NCBI RefSeq assembly: GCF_030815095.1
Contig: NZ_JAUSWF010000005.1
Span: 62,001-126,000 of the forward strand
Length of the DNA: 64,000 nucleotides
Origin: Aedoeadaptatus ivorii
Lineage (GTDB): Bacteria > Bacillota > Clostridia > Tissierellales > Peptoniphilaceae
Direction: 5' to 3'
The position numbers and the translations under genes were made by a program. Positions 1 through 7,033 of this stretch are shown here, one piece after another. Position 1 is the first letter of the stretch. Each line of letters begins with the position of its first letter. The notes below the pieces were generated by a model. The model was not told the origin of the DNA and did no database searches. It worked only from the letters and a program-made list of their open reading frames with translations.

Positions 1-232
1 GCTTTACGTCGAGACTCTCGGCGTATTCTACCATGGTCTCGATCAGCTTTTCTTCTTCCTTTTCGTAGTGGGGCACCAACAGGGCTTCGTCGGCGTACCG
101 GCTGATCCCGTAGGGAGAGGGTTCGTAGTCCATGGTCGTTACGGGGATGCCGTGGCGTCCGAGATTGCGGACGATGGCCAGGCCGATATAGTAGTTTGTG
201 CCCATAACGACGGCTCTGTGCTTATATTCCAT
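1..232 (-). CDS. ATP-grasp carboxylate-amine ligase, N-terminal part (partial gene)
   Basis: Only the first 77 codons are inside the window; the gene continues beyond position 1. The start is ATG at 232-230 with GGAGG five bases upstream. The visible part begins with a short strand and a GTNYYIGLAIVRNLGRHGIP segment, followed by ADEALLVPHY. This is the nucleotide-fold preATP-grasp domain typical of D-aspartate ligase-like and carboxylate-amine ligases. Such enzymes in Gram-positive anaerobes can add a D-amino acid to the peptidoglycan cross-bridge, but the substrate cannot be read from this fragment. A TATAAT box lies at about 257-262 on the minus strand. It is divergent from tpx. Family is fairly likely, function open. 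Confidence 0.6.
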   Translation of the reverse strand, partial: MEYKHRAVVMGTNYYIGLAIVRNLGRHGIPVTTMDYEPSPYGISRYADEALLVPHYEKEEEKLIETMVEYAESLDVK

Positions 233-416
233 ATTGCCTCCTTGTATTTCTCTTACATATTATAGTACAAGCGCCGCGTTTCGGCGACCGCGAAGGGGCG
301 TTTGCGCGAATCGGCCTTCGAAATTTTTGTGAGATTTGTGCCCCGCGTGTTTAATTCTTCCCTTTTCGGATATAGTTCATACATAAGCATACCAATTAGA
401 CTGAGGAGGTAAGACA

Positions 417-926
417 ATGTCTAGAGAAAACATTACATTTGGCGGAGATCCGATTACCATCGCCGGTGAAGAGATCAAGGTCGGCGATACGGCCCCTGAT
501 TTCGTGGCTTTGAATAACGACTTGACTCCCTTCGATTCGAAGGAATTGAACGGCACGGTTCGTATCTATTCCGTCGTTCCTTCTATCGACACCGGCGTAT
601 GTGCGCTGCAGACGGAAAACTTTAACGAAATGGCGACCAAACTCGGCGACAATGTGCACGTGATCACCATTTCCAATGACCTTCCCTTTGCACAGGAACG
701 CTTCGGCGCTGCAGAGGGGATCGACCGGGCAAAGCTGGTGAGCGACCACAGAGATCTGGACTTCGGTAAGAAATACGGATTTTTGATCGACGGCCTGCGC
801 CTATTGACCCGCGGCATCGTGATCGTCGGCGCTGACGACAAGGTAAAGTATGTAGAATATGTGCAAGAAGTCACCAACCATCCGGATTATGACAAAGCAC
901 TGGAAGAAGTGAAGAAGCTTATCTGA
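417..926 (+). CDS. tpx: Thiol peroxidase (Tpx), single-cysteine form
   Basis: A 169-residue thiol peroxidase that would reduce hydrogen peroxide and organic peroxides in the cytosol. The peroxidatic motif PSIDTGVCALQT is at 55-66, with Cys62 as the reactive residue, and DLPFAQERF at 88-96 is the usual Tpx signature. In typical Tpx the resolving cysteine follows directly (RFC); here the sequence is RFG, with Gly97, and Cys62 is the only cysteine in the protein. It must therefore be resolved by an external thiol, or the original two-cysteine mechanism is lost. The start ATG at 417 has GAGGAGG upstream. rlmH starts three bases after the stop codon, so the two are probably cotranscribed. Confidence 0.95.
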   Translation: MSRENITFGGDPITIAGEEIKVGDTAPDFVALNNDLTPFDSKELNGTVRIYSVVPSIDTGVCALQTENFNEMATKLGDNVHVITISNDLPFAQERFGAAEGIDRAKLVSDHRDLDFGKKYGFLIDGLRLLTRGIVIVGADDKVKYVEYVQEVTNHPDYDKALEEVKKLI

Positions 927-928
927 TC

Positions 929-1408
929 GTGAAGGTTCGCATCGTAGCTTTGGGCAAGCTGAAGGAACCGTCTTTGCGGACGCTGTGCGGCGAGTACGAA
1001 AAACGCCTCGGCGCCTATATGGATCTGGAGGTCGTTGCCCTAAAAGACGAGCGGGCGCCGGAAAAACTCTCGGATCTCGAGCGGACGCGCGTTTTGGAAC
1101 GAGAAGGCGCGCGTATTCTCGAGAAGATCCGGCCACAGGATACGGTGATCGTCCTCGCCATAGAGGGCAGGCAATACGATTCCGTGGCATTTTCCGAAAC
1201 ATTCTATGATATGATGGATATATGCTGGGGAGATATGGTTTTTGTCATCGGCTCCAGTATGGGGCTGAGTCGTGCGGTAAAAGAGCGGGGCGATCTGCTC
1301 CTCTCCTTTTCGAAAATGACGATGCCCCATACCCTGATGCGCGCCGTGCTCCTCGAGCAAATTTACCGAGCGAGTAGGATTCGAAGCGGTCATGTGTATC
1401 ACAAATAG
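929..1408 (+). CDS. rlmH: 23S rRNA (pseudouridine1915-N3)-methyltransferase RlmH
   Basis: 159 residues, the normal length of RlmH, the SPOUT methyltransferase that methylates pseudouridine 1915 in helix 69 of 23S rRNA. It starts with MKVRIVALGKLKEP and carries the FVIGSSMGLS glycine-rich SAM-binding knot and the family C-terminal block SFSKMTMPHTLMR followed by LLEQIYRASRI and a terminal YHK. The start is GTG at 929, three bases after the tpx stop, so translation is probably coupled to tpx. A small-protein gene follows after 16 bases. Confidence 0.96.
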   Translation: MKVRIVALGKLKEPSLRTLCGEYEKRLGAYMDLEVVALKDERAPEKLSDLERTRVLEREGARILEKIRPQDTVIVLAIEGRQYDSVAFSETFYDMMDICWGDMVFVIGSSMGLSRAVKERGDLLLSFSKMTMPHTLMRAVLLEQIYRASRIRSGHVYHK

Positions 1409-1424
1409 GCAATAGGAGGCAACA

Positions 1425-1607
1425 ATGTCTGAACAAAAAGCAAAAGAAGCAAAATCCAGAAGAGAACAAGAAAACCAAAACCCGGACGCACCGGCTTCCG
1501 ACGTGTACGGTAACCTCGAAGGCAAAGACCCCGAGACCGGCGTAGAAAAGCCGACGGAAGACGCCGTAGAAAAGTCTCGTGAATGGGTGAACGAAAACGC
1601 AAAATAA
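1425..1607 (+). CDS. Small, highly charged protein of unknown function
   Basis: 60 residues, preceded by AGGAGGCAACA, a strong ribosome site, and followed directly by an intrinsic terminator, so it is very likely a real gene at the end of the tpx-rlmH transcript. It is almost entirely polar, with a lysine/glutamate-rich N-terminal third and Asn/Pro/Asp in the middle, no cysteine and no membrane segment. It is probably disordered. I do not recognise a family. Position next to a peroxidase is the only functional hint. Confidence 0.7.
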   Translation: MSEQKAKEAKSRREQENQNPDAPASDVYGNLEGKDPETGVEKPTEDAVEKSREWVNENAK

Positions 1608-1621
1608 AGGCAAACTACAGG

Positions 1622-1649
1622 GGGTGTCGCCTTGGCGGCACCCTTTTTC
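1622..1649 (+). terminator. Intrinsic terminator after the tpx-rlmH unit
   Basis: Stem GGGTGTCGCC / GGCGGCACCC (one G-T pair) with a two-base loop, followed by TTTTT. Closes the tpx-rlmH-small protein transcript. Confidence 0.9.
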
Positions 1650-1682
1650 TTGCTACATAAAGAACGGCCGGAGGAGTGTACG

Positions 1683-2249
1683 ATGGAAGACGAGAGACGG
1701 GAATGGTATCTGAAAAGTTCGCGCCTGCCCGACGAGAACGGCAGGCTGGAGACCGAATCGGATTATAGCGAGCGGATGGCGCCCGGGGACGTGCTGTGGC
1801 TGATCGATCGCACGGCGCGGGCGTATCGGGTGCAGGCGGTGTATCCCGGCGGCTTGATTTTGCATGATATGGGTATAGAAGAAGATACGAGCCGGTTTCC
1901 CGATACCGACGCGATCTTCGGGGCGGCGGATGTCGATCCGGGGGCGGGGCTTGCGCTGCGCCTGCCCGCCACCCGGCCGTCTTACGAGCTGGTGCCGCTC
2001 TTTCCCCGAAAGCCCATCGCCGTCGAGGTAGAACACCGGGAGACTTCGGGTCCCGGAGAAATGATTATCGAGCTCTACGACAAAAAAGACCCCCGGCCCC
2101 TCAGGCGTTCGGGGGACGACGAGTTGGACCGCTTAATGGCGGATTCCTTCGAGACTTTGCTGCGCCTGCAGCTTAAAAATCTGGAGGCGAGCGCGGAAAT
2201 CGGAGAAATGTGGATCAAATACCTAAAATATAAGAGAGGGAAGGGATAA
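1683..2249 (+). CDS. Conserved-looking hypothetical protein, 188 residues
   Basis: The start is placed at ATG 1683 because GGAGGAG lies seven bases upstream; an in-frame ATG at 1632 lies inside the preceding terminator and is rejected. The protein is soluble, acidic and has no signal peptide. The first 110 residues look like mixed beta structure (LWLIDRTARAYRVQAVYPGG and surroundings). The last 60 are helical and charged, containing DELDRLMADSFETLLRLQLK. I do not recognise a family. The stop is four bases before the nitroreductase gene, so they form one operon. Confidence 0.75.
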   Translation: MEDERREWYLKSSRLPDENGRLETESDYSERMAPGDVLWLIDRTARAYRVQAVYPGGLILHDMGIEEDTSRFPDTDAIFGAADVDPGAGLALRLPATRPSYELVPLFPRKPIAVEVEHRETSGPGEMIIELYDKKDPRPLRRSGDDELDRLMADSFETLLRLQLKNLEASAEIGEMWIKYLKYKRGKG

Positions 2250-2253
2250 GTCC

Positions 2254-3045
2254 ATGCGCTATGAGGAACTGTTACGAGAGCAACTGGAGCACCGTACCAT
2301 ACGGGAGTTTAAGGACGAGCCGGTAGATCCCGCGCTTTTGGAAGTGCTCAAAGACATTATGAACCGCACCGCCACGGCGACGGGCATGCAGGCCTATTCC
2401 GTGATCCGGATCACCGACGAAAAGACCAAAGAAGCCATCGCCGAAGTGGGCGCACAGGAATACATCGCCCGGGCGCCGGAGCTGTGGATCTTTGTCGTCG
2501 ACGTGTATAGAAACAGCCGCATCGCCCGGGAACAGGGCTACGAACTCGAGGCCGAAGCCGACGCGGACCGGTTCTTTCAGGGCTTTACCGACGCGGCATT
2601 GGCGGCGCAGAATGTCACCAATGCCGTAGAGCGCGCGGGACTCGGCGCGGTGTTTTTGGGTTCCATCCTAAACGATGCGCGAAAGATTATCGAGATTTTG
2701 GATCTGCCCCGCCTCACCTTCCCGGTGGTGGGTCTGGGTTTCGGGGTGCCGAACCAAGAGCCGCAGCTGAAGCCGCGTATGCCCTTGGAATTTAAGTTCT
2801 TTACCGATCGCTACCGGGAATACGACAACTATATGGACGTACTCGCCGATTACGACGAGGAAATGAAGACCTATTACGATTTGCGCGATGCCAACCGCCG
2901 CGTAGATTCCTTTACCGATCAGGTGGTTACGCGCCTCGAGAAGGCGACCCGAAAGCGCGCCGAGCTTGCCGTGATCGCAGAGGAACAGGGTTTTCATTTG
3001 GTGACGGGGGAGAGAGACGATGCTGGATCTGAAACAGGGGAATAA
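2254..3045 (+). CDS. NfsA-like nitroreductase family flavoprotein
   Basis: 263 residues, close to the usual length of the NfsA/FRP branch of FMN-dependent NAD(P)H oxidoreductases. The N-terminal LEHRTIREFKDEPVDPALL contains the HRT(I)R motif that holds the FMN phosphate, and VERAGLGAVFLGSI followed by LPRLTFPVVGLGFGVP is the characteristic central block. The C-terminal extension with YREYDNYMDVLADYDEEMKT is typical of the NfsA type. It would reduce quinones, flavins or nitro compounds in the cytosol. It is followed by a 26-base overlap with an unknown gene, which suggests tight coupling. Physiological substrate unknown. Confidence 0.88.
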   Translation: MRYEELLREQLEHRTIREFKDEPVDPALLEVLKDIMNRTATATGMQAYSVIRITDEKTKEAIAEVGAQEYIARAPELWIFVVDVYRNSRIAREQGYELEAEADADRFFQGFTDAALAAQNVTNAVERAGLGAVFLGSILNDARKIIEILDLPRLTFPVVGLGFGVPNQEPQLKPRMPLEFKFFTDRYREYDNYMDVLADYDEEMKTYYDLRDANRRVDSFTDQVVTRLEKATRKRAELAVIAEEQGFHLVTGERDDAGSETGE

Positions 3046-3433
3046 AGAAATCGGCGTAGAGGTCTTGGAATACGAATATCCGCCGGGCTGGGGCGCGGGG
3101 ATGCCCTATCAGACGGACTATTTGATTTGCCGCATTACCTGGGACGACGGCGCGGCGGGCGGCACCGAAGAAGAGAGCTTTTTCCGATTCGGCGAGCTGG
3201 AGGCGATCGCGGAGGCGTGTAGCGCCATTTTGGAAGGGGACAGCTTCGGATTTGAGGCGGCGATCGAACACCCTCGGGTCTTCTTTTCCGTCGAGATCGA
3301 AGACGGATTTCTCTTTCCCGCCCTCTCCCTGGAACGCCCGGGCGTGACGGTGCGGAAAAAGCAGACGCCCGACGAGTTTCGCGCCATGACCGAAGCGATT
3401 TACGACACGCTTCGGAGCGTGGCGAGAATGTAG
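3020..3433 (+). CDS. Hypothetical protein, possibly WapI-type immunity fold
   Basis: 137 residues, starting inside the 3' end of the nitroreductase gene (26-base overlap) with GGGGGAGAGAG upstream of ATG. The layout is a beta-strand-rich, acidic, cytosolic protein: an N-terminal strand (IGVEVLEYEYP), a central TDYLICRITWDD strand, a helix FGELEAIAEACSAIL, and late strands VFFSVEIEDGFLF. This pattern resembles small WapI-family immunity-like proteins, but no diagnostic residue is visible and the call is weak. Three genes (1683-3433) appear to be one operon ending without a clear terminator. Confidence 0.55.
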   Translation: MLDLKQGNKEIGVEVLEYEYPPGWGAGMPYQTDYLICRITWDDGAAGGTEEESFFRFGELEAIAEACSAILEGDSFGFEAAIEHPRVFFSVEIEDGFLFPALSLERPGVTVRKKQTPDEFRAMTEAIYDTLRSVARM

Positions 3434-3464
3434 CAAAATGCAGTAAGAAAGATCGGCGAATCGG

Positions 3465-3493
3465 TTGACGGGACAGGGTTTTCATGGCATAAT
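3465..3493 (+). promoter_or_regulatory. Sigma-70-type promoter for the MFS gene leader
   Basis: TTGACG at 3465-3470, a 17-base spacer and CATAAT at 3488-3493. Predicted start of transcription is near 3500, about 165 bases before the MFS start codon. Confidence 0.7.
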
Positions 3494-3499
3494 GTATGC

Positions 3500-3637
3500 A
3501 ATCGATGGGAATGATGCCTGCTTACTCCTAGCCTTTTGTTGTTTCTTACTTACTGTTGCTTACCAAATATCGGAAAGGCACTCCATCGATTCGACTTTTG
3601 AAGTCGCAAAAGGGGCGACCACGCGGTCGCCCTTTTT
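3500..3637 (+). promoter_or_regulatory. Structured RNA leader with internal terminator (candidate riboswitch or attenuator)
   Basis: The predicted transcript begins with AATCGATGG (3500-3508), which pairs perfectly with CCATCGATT (3583-3591) to close a roughly 90-base domain. Inside it GCCTTT (3531-3536) can pair with AAAGGC (3574-3579). A short hairpin CGACTT/AAGTCG (3592-3606) follows, then a strong terminator (3613-3637), all upstream of the MFS start at 3666. This is the architecture of a riboswitch or other attenuator. I do not recognise the aptamer: there is no T-box sequence and no known ligand-binding core that I can name. Confidence 0.55.
3613..3637 (+). terminator. Leader terminator upstream of the MFS gene
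   Basis: GGGCGACC, loop ACGC, GGTCGCCC, then TTTTT. It lies between promoter 3465-3493 and the start codon at 3666, so it would stop transcription before the gene unless antiterminated. Confidence 0.85.
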
Positions 3638-3665
3638 GTGTGGATACATATCGTAAGGAGGATCT

Positions 3666-4832
3666 ATGGAAACCCACCGTCGCAATCCGTACATATGCAC
3701 CGCCCTCGCCCTGTACTTTACCTACTTCGTCCACGGCATCGGCGTTTCGATTCTTTCTCAGTACAAGACGGAACTCGCCGGGGCCTGGGGCAGCGGCGAT
3801 GTGGCCGCGGTACTGGGCGTGATCGCCGCCTTGGGACTCGGGCGCTTGATCGCGCTCCCTGTGGCGGGGCCGGTATCGGACCGCTTCGGCAGAAAGACAT
3901 CGGGCCTGATCGGCGTCGTGCTCTATGCCCTGTTCTTTTTGGGCGCGGCGCTTTCGCCTTCGGCGCGTGTCGCCTATATTTGGGCCCTGGCCGGCGGCAT
4001 CGCCAATTCTTTTCTCGACACCTGTGTCACCCCCTCGATCCTCGAGATCTTCGGGAGCCGGGGACCACGGGCCAATATGTTTACGAAATTCGCCATGTCG
4101 ATCGGGCAGTTCGCCCTGCCCTTTATGATCGGCTTTGCCGCACGTACACAGCTTTCTTTCCGCGCGCTGTTTTATGGAATGGCGGCCCTTATCGCCATCG
4201 ACGGCGTATTGCTCCTCTTTTTGCCCTTCCCCCCGAAAGAAGGCGGAAAGGGAAAGGACGAGACGGGCGCCATGGGCATCAAAAAAGGCGCGCCGGCGCT
4301 GGTCGCCATGGGCTTTACCGCCACGGCCACTTTTATTCTCTGGCTGAACTGCAATCAGGAACTGGGTGCGCTCTACGGCGTGGCGGATCCATCGAAGATC
4401 CAGTCGGTCTATGCCCTGGGGACCATACTCGCCATCCTCGCCACGGCGGGATTCGTACTTAAAAAAATGCGAGAGGAAGACGTATTGGTCCTCTATCCCG
4501 CCCTTTGTTTGGCCGCATTGGCGCTGGTCTACTTCGTGCGCACGCCGCTTTCTGTGTTGGTCGCGGCATTTTTGATCGGCTATGGCGGCGCCGGCGGCGT
4601 GCTCCAGTTGGTGGTGGCGACGGCCAACGAGCTCTACCCCCGGCACAAGGGAAAAATCACCTCGACGGTGATGATCGCCTCCTCTGTCGCCAACTATGTT
4701 GTATTGGACGCGGCGGCGCGAATCAGCCGCGCGGCGGGGGCCGAGGGGCCGGTCTATGTCGTCCTCTTCAATATGGCGATTACCGCTGCGGGCATCGCAT
4801 TGGCCCTGTATTTTCGCAAACAGCGGGCATAG
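3666..4832 (+). CDS. Major facilitator superfamily transporter
   Basis: 388 residues with about twelve hydrophobic segments. The loop between segments 2 and 3 carries GPVSDRFGRKTSG, the conserved MFS motif A (GxxxDRxGRK-like). A charged, glycine/lysine-rich central loop (KEGGKGKDETG) separates the two six-helix halves. Start ATG 3666 has AAGGAGG upstream. It is a single-gene transcript flanked by terminators and preceded by a structured leader, so its expression probably responds to a small molecule or condition, perhaps its own substrate. Substrate cannot be inferred from the sequence. Confidence 0.9.
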   Translation: METHRRNPYICTALALYFTYFVHGIGVSILSQYKTELAGAWGSGDVAAVLGVIAALGLGRLIALPVAGPVSDRFGRKTSGLIGVVLYALFFLGAALSPSARVAYIWALAGGIANSFLDTCVTPSILEIFGSRGPRANMFTKFAMSIGQFALPFMIGFAARTQLSFRALFYGMAALIAIDGVLLLFLPFPPKEGGKGKDETGAMGIKKGAPALVAMGFTATATFILWLNCNQELGALYGVADPSKIQSVYALGTILAILATAGFVLKKMREEDVLVLYPALCLAALALVYFVRTPLSVLVAAFLIGYGGAGGVLQLVVATANELYPRHKGKITSTVMIASSVANYVVLDAAARISRAAGAEGPVYVVLFNMAITAAGIALALYFRKQRA

Positions 4833-4837
4833 AAAAA

Positions 4838-4866
4838 GATCTCTGTTTTTACAGAGATCCTTTTTT
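4838..4866. terminator. Bidirectional terminator between MFS and VOC genes
   Basis: GATCTCTGT / ACAGAGATC stem with TTTT loop, T run on the plus side and A run (T run on minus) before it. Serves the convergent genes on both sides. Confidence 0.85.
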
Positions 4867-5290
4867 ATTGCGCATCTTCGGGCGAATAGAGCGAGAGCAT
4901 CCAGCCGATGCCGTAGGGATCCCGCAAGATTCCGTATTTCTTCGACCAAAAGGTCTCGCCCAGGTCCATTTCCACCGTACTGCCGGCTTCGATAAAGGCC
5001 TGCCATACGGCATCCACCTCATCGGCATCGGTCGATCCCCAACTCAAATACATGCCCCGGGGCGCGGCGTAGTCTCCGGTAAAGTTGTCCGATCCCATGA
5101 GATGGGTCTTTCCGATCGCCACAGAGCCGTACATCACCGCCTCGGGGTCCATGCCGGCTGTGCCTTCGGCGGGGGCGTCTTTTACCCGCATCAATTGCGG
5201 AGCGTCGGTATCGAATACTTCGCGGTAAAAAGCGAAAGCGTCTTTGGCATTGCCGTCGAATTCGACGAACACTTCGAGCATTTGCGTCAT
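4865..5290 (-). CDS. VOC (glyoxalase/PhnB-like) family protein
   Basis: 141 residues. The start is ATG 5290-5288, chosen because AAGGAGG sits five bases upstream; a longer in-frame reading lacks a ribosome site. It begins EVFVEFDGNAKDAFAFYREV and ends with KYGILRDPYGIGWMLSL, the usual opening and closing of PhnB-like VOC proteins, which pair two beta-alpha-beta-beta-beta modules into a metal or ligand pocket. The role in this family is often unknown. Cytosolic, monocistronic. Confidence 0.85.
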   Translation of the reverse strand: MTQMLEVFVEFDGNAKDAFAFYREVFDTDAPQLMRVKDAPAEGTAGMDPEAVMYGSVAIGKTHLMGSDNFTGDYAAPRGMYLSWGSTDADEVDAVWQAFIEAGSTVEMDLGETFWSKKYGILRDPYGIGWMLSLYSPEDAQ

Positions 5291-5390
5291 AAAAACCTCC
5301 TTAGGGGTGGGTAGTTCGCGTATATACCACCTACCCCGGAAGCTGAGATTTTTTCGCCGCCCCTTATAAAATTTGTGTAAAGTTTCCAAC

Positions 5391-5420
5391 AAAAACGACC
5401 CGGCGATACAGCCGGATCGT
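5391..5420 (-). terminator. Terminator of the Fur/Zur-type regulator
   Basis: On the minus strand ACGATCCGGC and GCCGGGTCGT pair around TGTATC and are followed by TTTT. Confidence 0.85.
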
Positions 5421-5442
5421 CATGGTTCCCGAAAGACGGACA

Positions 5443-5853
5443 TTATGGATTCGCCTTCTGGCAGTCGGGGCAGATGCCCTGCAACTGGAACAGGTGGCCG
5501 GTGATATCGTAGCCGGTGGAGGCGACGATATGCGTGTCCAAGGCGTCCAGGGGACAGTCGCGAATGGGCGTAAATTTGCCGCATTCGGAGCATACGATAT
5601 AGTGGTTGTGTACTTCGGTCTTGTATTCGTAATAAGTAACCTCGTCCTTGTGCATACTCGCCTCCAACAGCCCCACTTCCGTGAGCTGGTTTAAGATGCG
5701 GTAGACCGTAGACAGAGAAGAGCAGGCGGTATCCGAGATCGCGGCGTATACCTCCGATGCGCTCATGGGGCGATTGGATCGCTGCATCAGCTTCAGAACC
5801 TGCAGGCGGCCGCGCGTCGCCTTCAATCCGCGTTGTCGTAGAATTTCTTTCAC
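5443..5853 (-). CDS. Fur family transcriptional regulator, probably Zur
   Basis: 136 residues from GTG 5853; GAGGTG four bases upstream favours this over a TTG four codons earlier. The N-terminal half is a winged helix (LKATRGRLQVLKLMQ, SASEVYAAISD, SSLSTVYRILNQL). The C-terminal half has the metal-binding dimerisation domain with HNHYIVCSECGKF and a final CPDC, i.e. the paired CxxC structural zinc site. Divergent from a zinc-type ABC importer, which makes a zinc uptake repressor the best reading; Fur or PerR cannot be excluded by sequence alone. Confidence 0.85.
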   Translation of the reverse strand: MKEILRQRGLKATRGRLQVLKLMQRSNRPMSASEVYAAISDTACSSLSTVYRILNQLTEVGLLEASMHKDEVTYYEYKTEVHNHYIVCSECGKFTPIRDCPLDALDTHIVASTGYDITGHLFQLQGICPDCQKANP

Positions 5854-5918
5854 TTTACACCTCAAATCTGTTTCGCATATATTTATATTAATCGATTTAA
5901 TCGGAAAAAGAAAGTTAT

Positions 5919-5933
5919 CTTATGTGAAATAAG
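5919..5933. promoter_or_regulatory. Inverted repeat in the regulator/znuA intergenic region
   Basis: CTTAT-N5-ATAAG, located between the divergent regulator and importer genes. Candidate second operator for the Fur-type regulator; similar in spacing to the repeat at 5983-5999. Confidence 0.3.
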
Positions 5934-5974
5934 TGGATTTTCTCAAAAAACTATCGAAACGCGGGGGTTTCTGA

Positions 5975-5999
5975 TATACTGCTCATTAAGTAGTAATGA
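5975..5999 (+). promoter_or_regulatory. Promoter -10 with Fur-type operator before znuA
   Basis: A TATACT -10 box at 5975-5980 is followed by a perfect inverted repeat TCATTA-N5-TAATGA at 5983-5999, placed across the expected transcription start 21 bases before the ATG. This is where a zinc-responsive repressor would act. Confidence 0.5.
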
Positions 6000-6019
6000 T
6001 TTCTATTAAAGGAGGCTAT

Positions 6020-7033
6020 ATGAGAATGAAACAATGGATCGCGATTGGCATGTCCTGTTTGCTGCTCGCGGGCTGTGCGGCGGGTGCGGGCAAAAATGCC
6101 GATGCCGAAGCGCCGAAAGAGACTGCGACGGTAGAAAACAGCGCGGACAAAAAGGCGGAAGGGCTCCGGGTCGTCACTTCGACCTTTATTCTGGAGGATT
6201 TGGCGCGAGAAATTGCGGGCGAGCGCGCCGAGGTGCACTGCCTGATTCCCGAGGGCGAGGGAACCCATGGTTTTGAACCGACGCCGAAGGATATAAATAC
6301 ATTAAACGAAGCCGACGTCTTCCTCTACAATGGAGCGGGATTGGAATCCTGGACCGACACCTTAATCGACCAGCTTCCCGATACCGTAGCGGTGGCCGAG
6401 GCTTCGGAGGGAATTGAACTCCTCGCCGGCGGCCATCACCACGACCACGACGGGGAAGACGCCCGCGAACACGACGCCGACGCGCACGGCCACGACGCGG
6501 CGGAACACGAACACGATCACGGCGGCAAGGATCCCCACGTTTGGATGGCGCCCGAAAACGCGCTGGTGATGGCGAAAAACATCACCCGGACGCTCAAACA
6601 AAAGGATCCCGACGGCGCCGAGACCTATGAGGGCAACTACAAACGCTTAGAAGAAAAATTACAACGCATGGACGAAGCGCTGCAGAAGGGCCTGAAAGAC
6701 ATTCCCCAACGGGAAATGGTGGTCAGCCACGAGGCCTACGGCTATCTCGCCGCCGCCTATGATTTGAAGCAGATTCCCATCGAGGGCATCAACTCCGAAG
6801 GGGAGCCGGATCCCAAGGCGATGAAAGAAATCGTAGATCATATGCGCGAAAAGGGCATCAAGACGGTGTTTACCGAGCCCGAAAAGAACGACAATATCGC
6901 CAAGGCCGTCGCCAAAGAGGCGGGGGACGACGTGAAAGTCGTGGAGTTGGATCCGATGGAATACAAATCCGACAGCAGCTATATCGACCGAATGCAGAAG
7001 AATCTCGATGCATTGGAGAACGGATTGCGATGA
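6020..7033 (+). CDS. znuA: Zinc/manganese ABC transporter substrate-binding lipoprotein (ZnuA-like)
   Basis: 337 residues. A lipoprotein signal peptide ends in LLLAGC with Cys19 as the lipidation site. The mature protein follows the cluster A-I (ZnuA/TroA) plan: LRVVTSTFILEDLAREIAGE, EGTHGFEPTPKD (first metal histidine), a long His/Asp/Glu-rich loop at about 134-175 that is characteristic of zinc-specific ZnuA, then DPHVWMAP and the C-terminal VFTEPE block. The start at ATG 6020 has AAAGGAGG five bases upstream. The His-rich loop makes zinc the likely substrate. It overlaps znuC by four bases. Confidence 0.93.
   Translation: MRMKQWIAIGMSCLLLAGCAAGAGKNADAEAPKETATVENSADKKAEGLRVVTSTFILEDLAREIAGERAEVHCLIPEGEGTHGFEPTPKDINTLNEADVFLYNGAGLESWTDTLIDQLPDTVAVAEASEGIELLAGGHHHDHDGEDAREHDADAHGHDAAEHEHDHGGKDPHVWMAPENALVMAKNITRTLKQKDPDGAETYEGNYKRLEEKLQRMDEALQKGLKDIPQREMVVSHEAYGYLAAAYDLKQIPIEGINSEGEPDPKAMKEIVDHMREKGIKTVFTEPEKNDNIAKAVAKEAGDDVKVVELDPMEYKSDSSYIDRMQKNLDALENGLR

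Noticed and set aside
3500..3637. T-box or known riboswitch call for the MFS leader
   Set aside because: No T-box bulge sequence, no specifier loop, and no match that I can recall to purine, guanidine, SAM, preQ1 or similar cores. Left as an unnamed candidate.
3465..3656. 63-codon frame in the MFS leader
   Set aside because: Overlaps promoter and terminator of the leader, no ribosome site; better explained as structured RNA.
3546..5006. Long (486-codon) open frame on the minus strand opposite the MFS gene
   Set aside because: No ribosome site, low-complexity Arg/Gly/Asp-rich translation with no family motif, and it lies antisense to a well-supported transporter and across two terminators. 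It is a side effect of G+C-rich codon positions.
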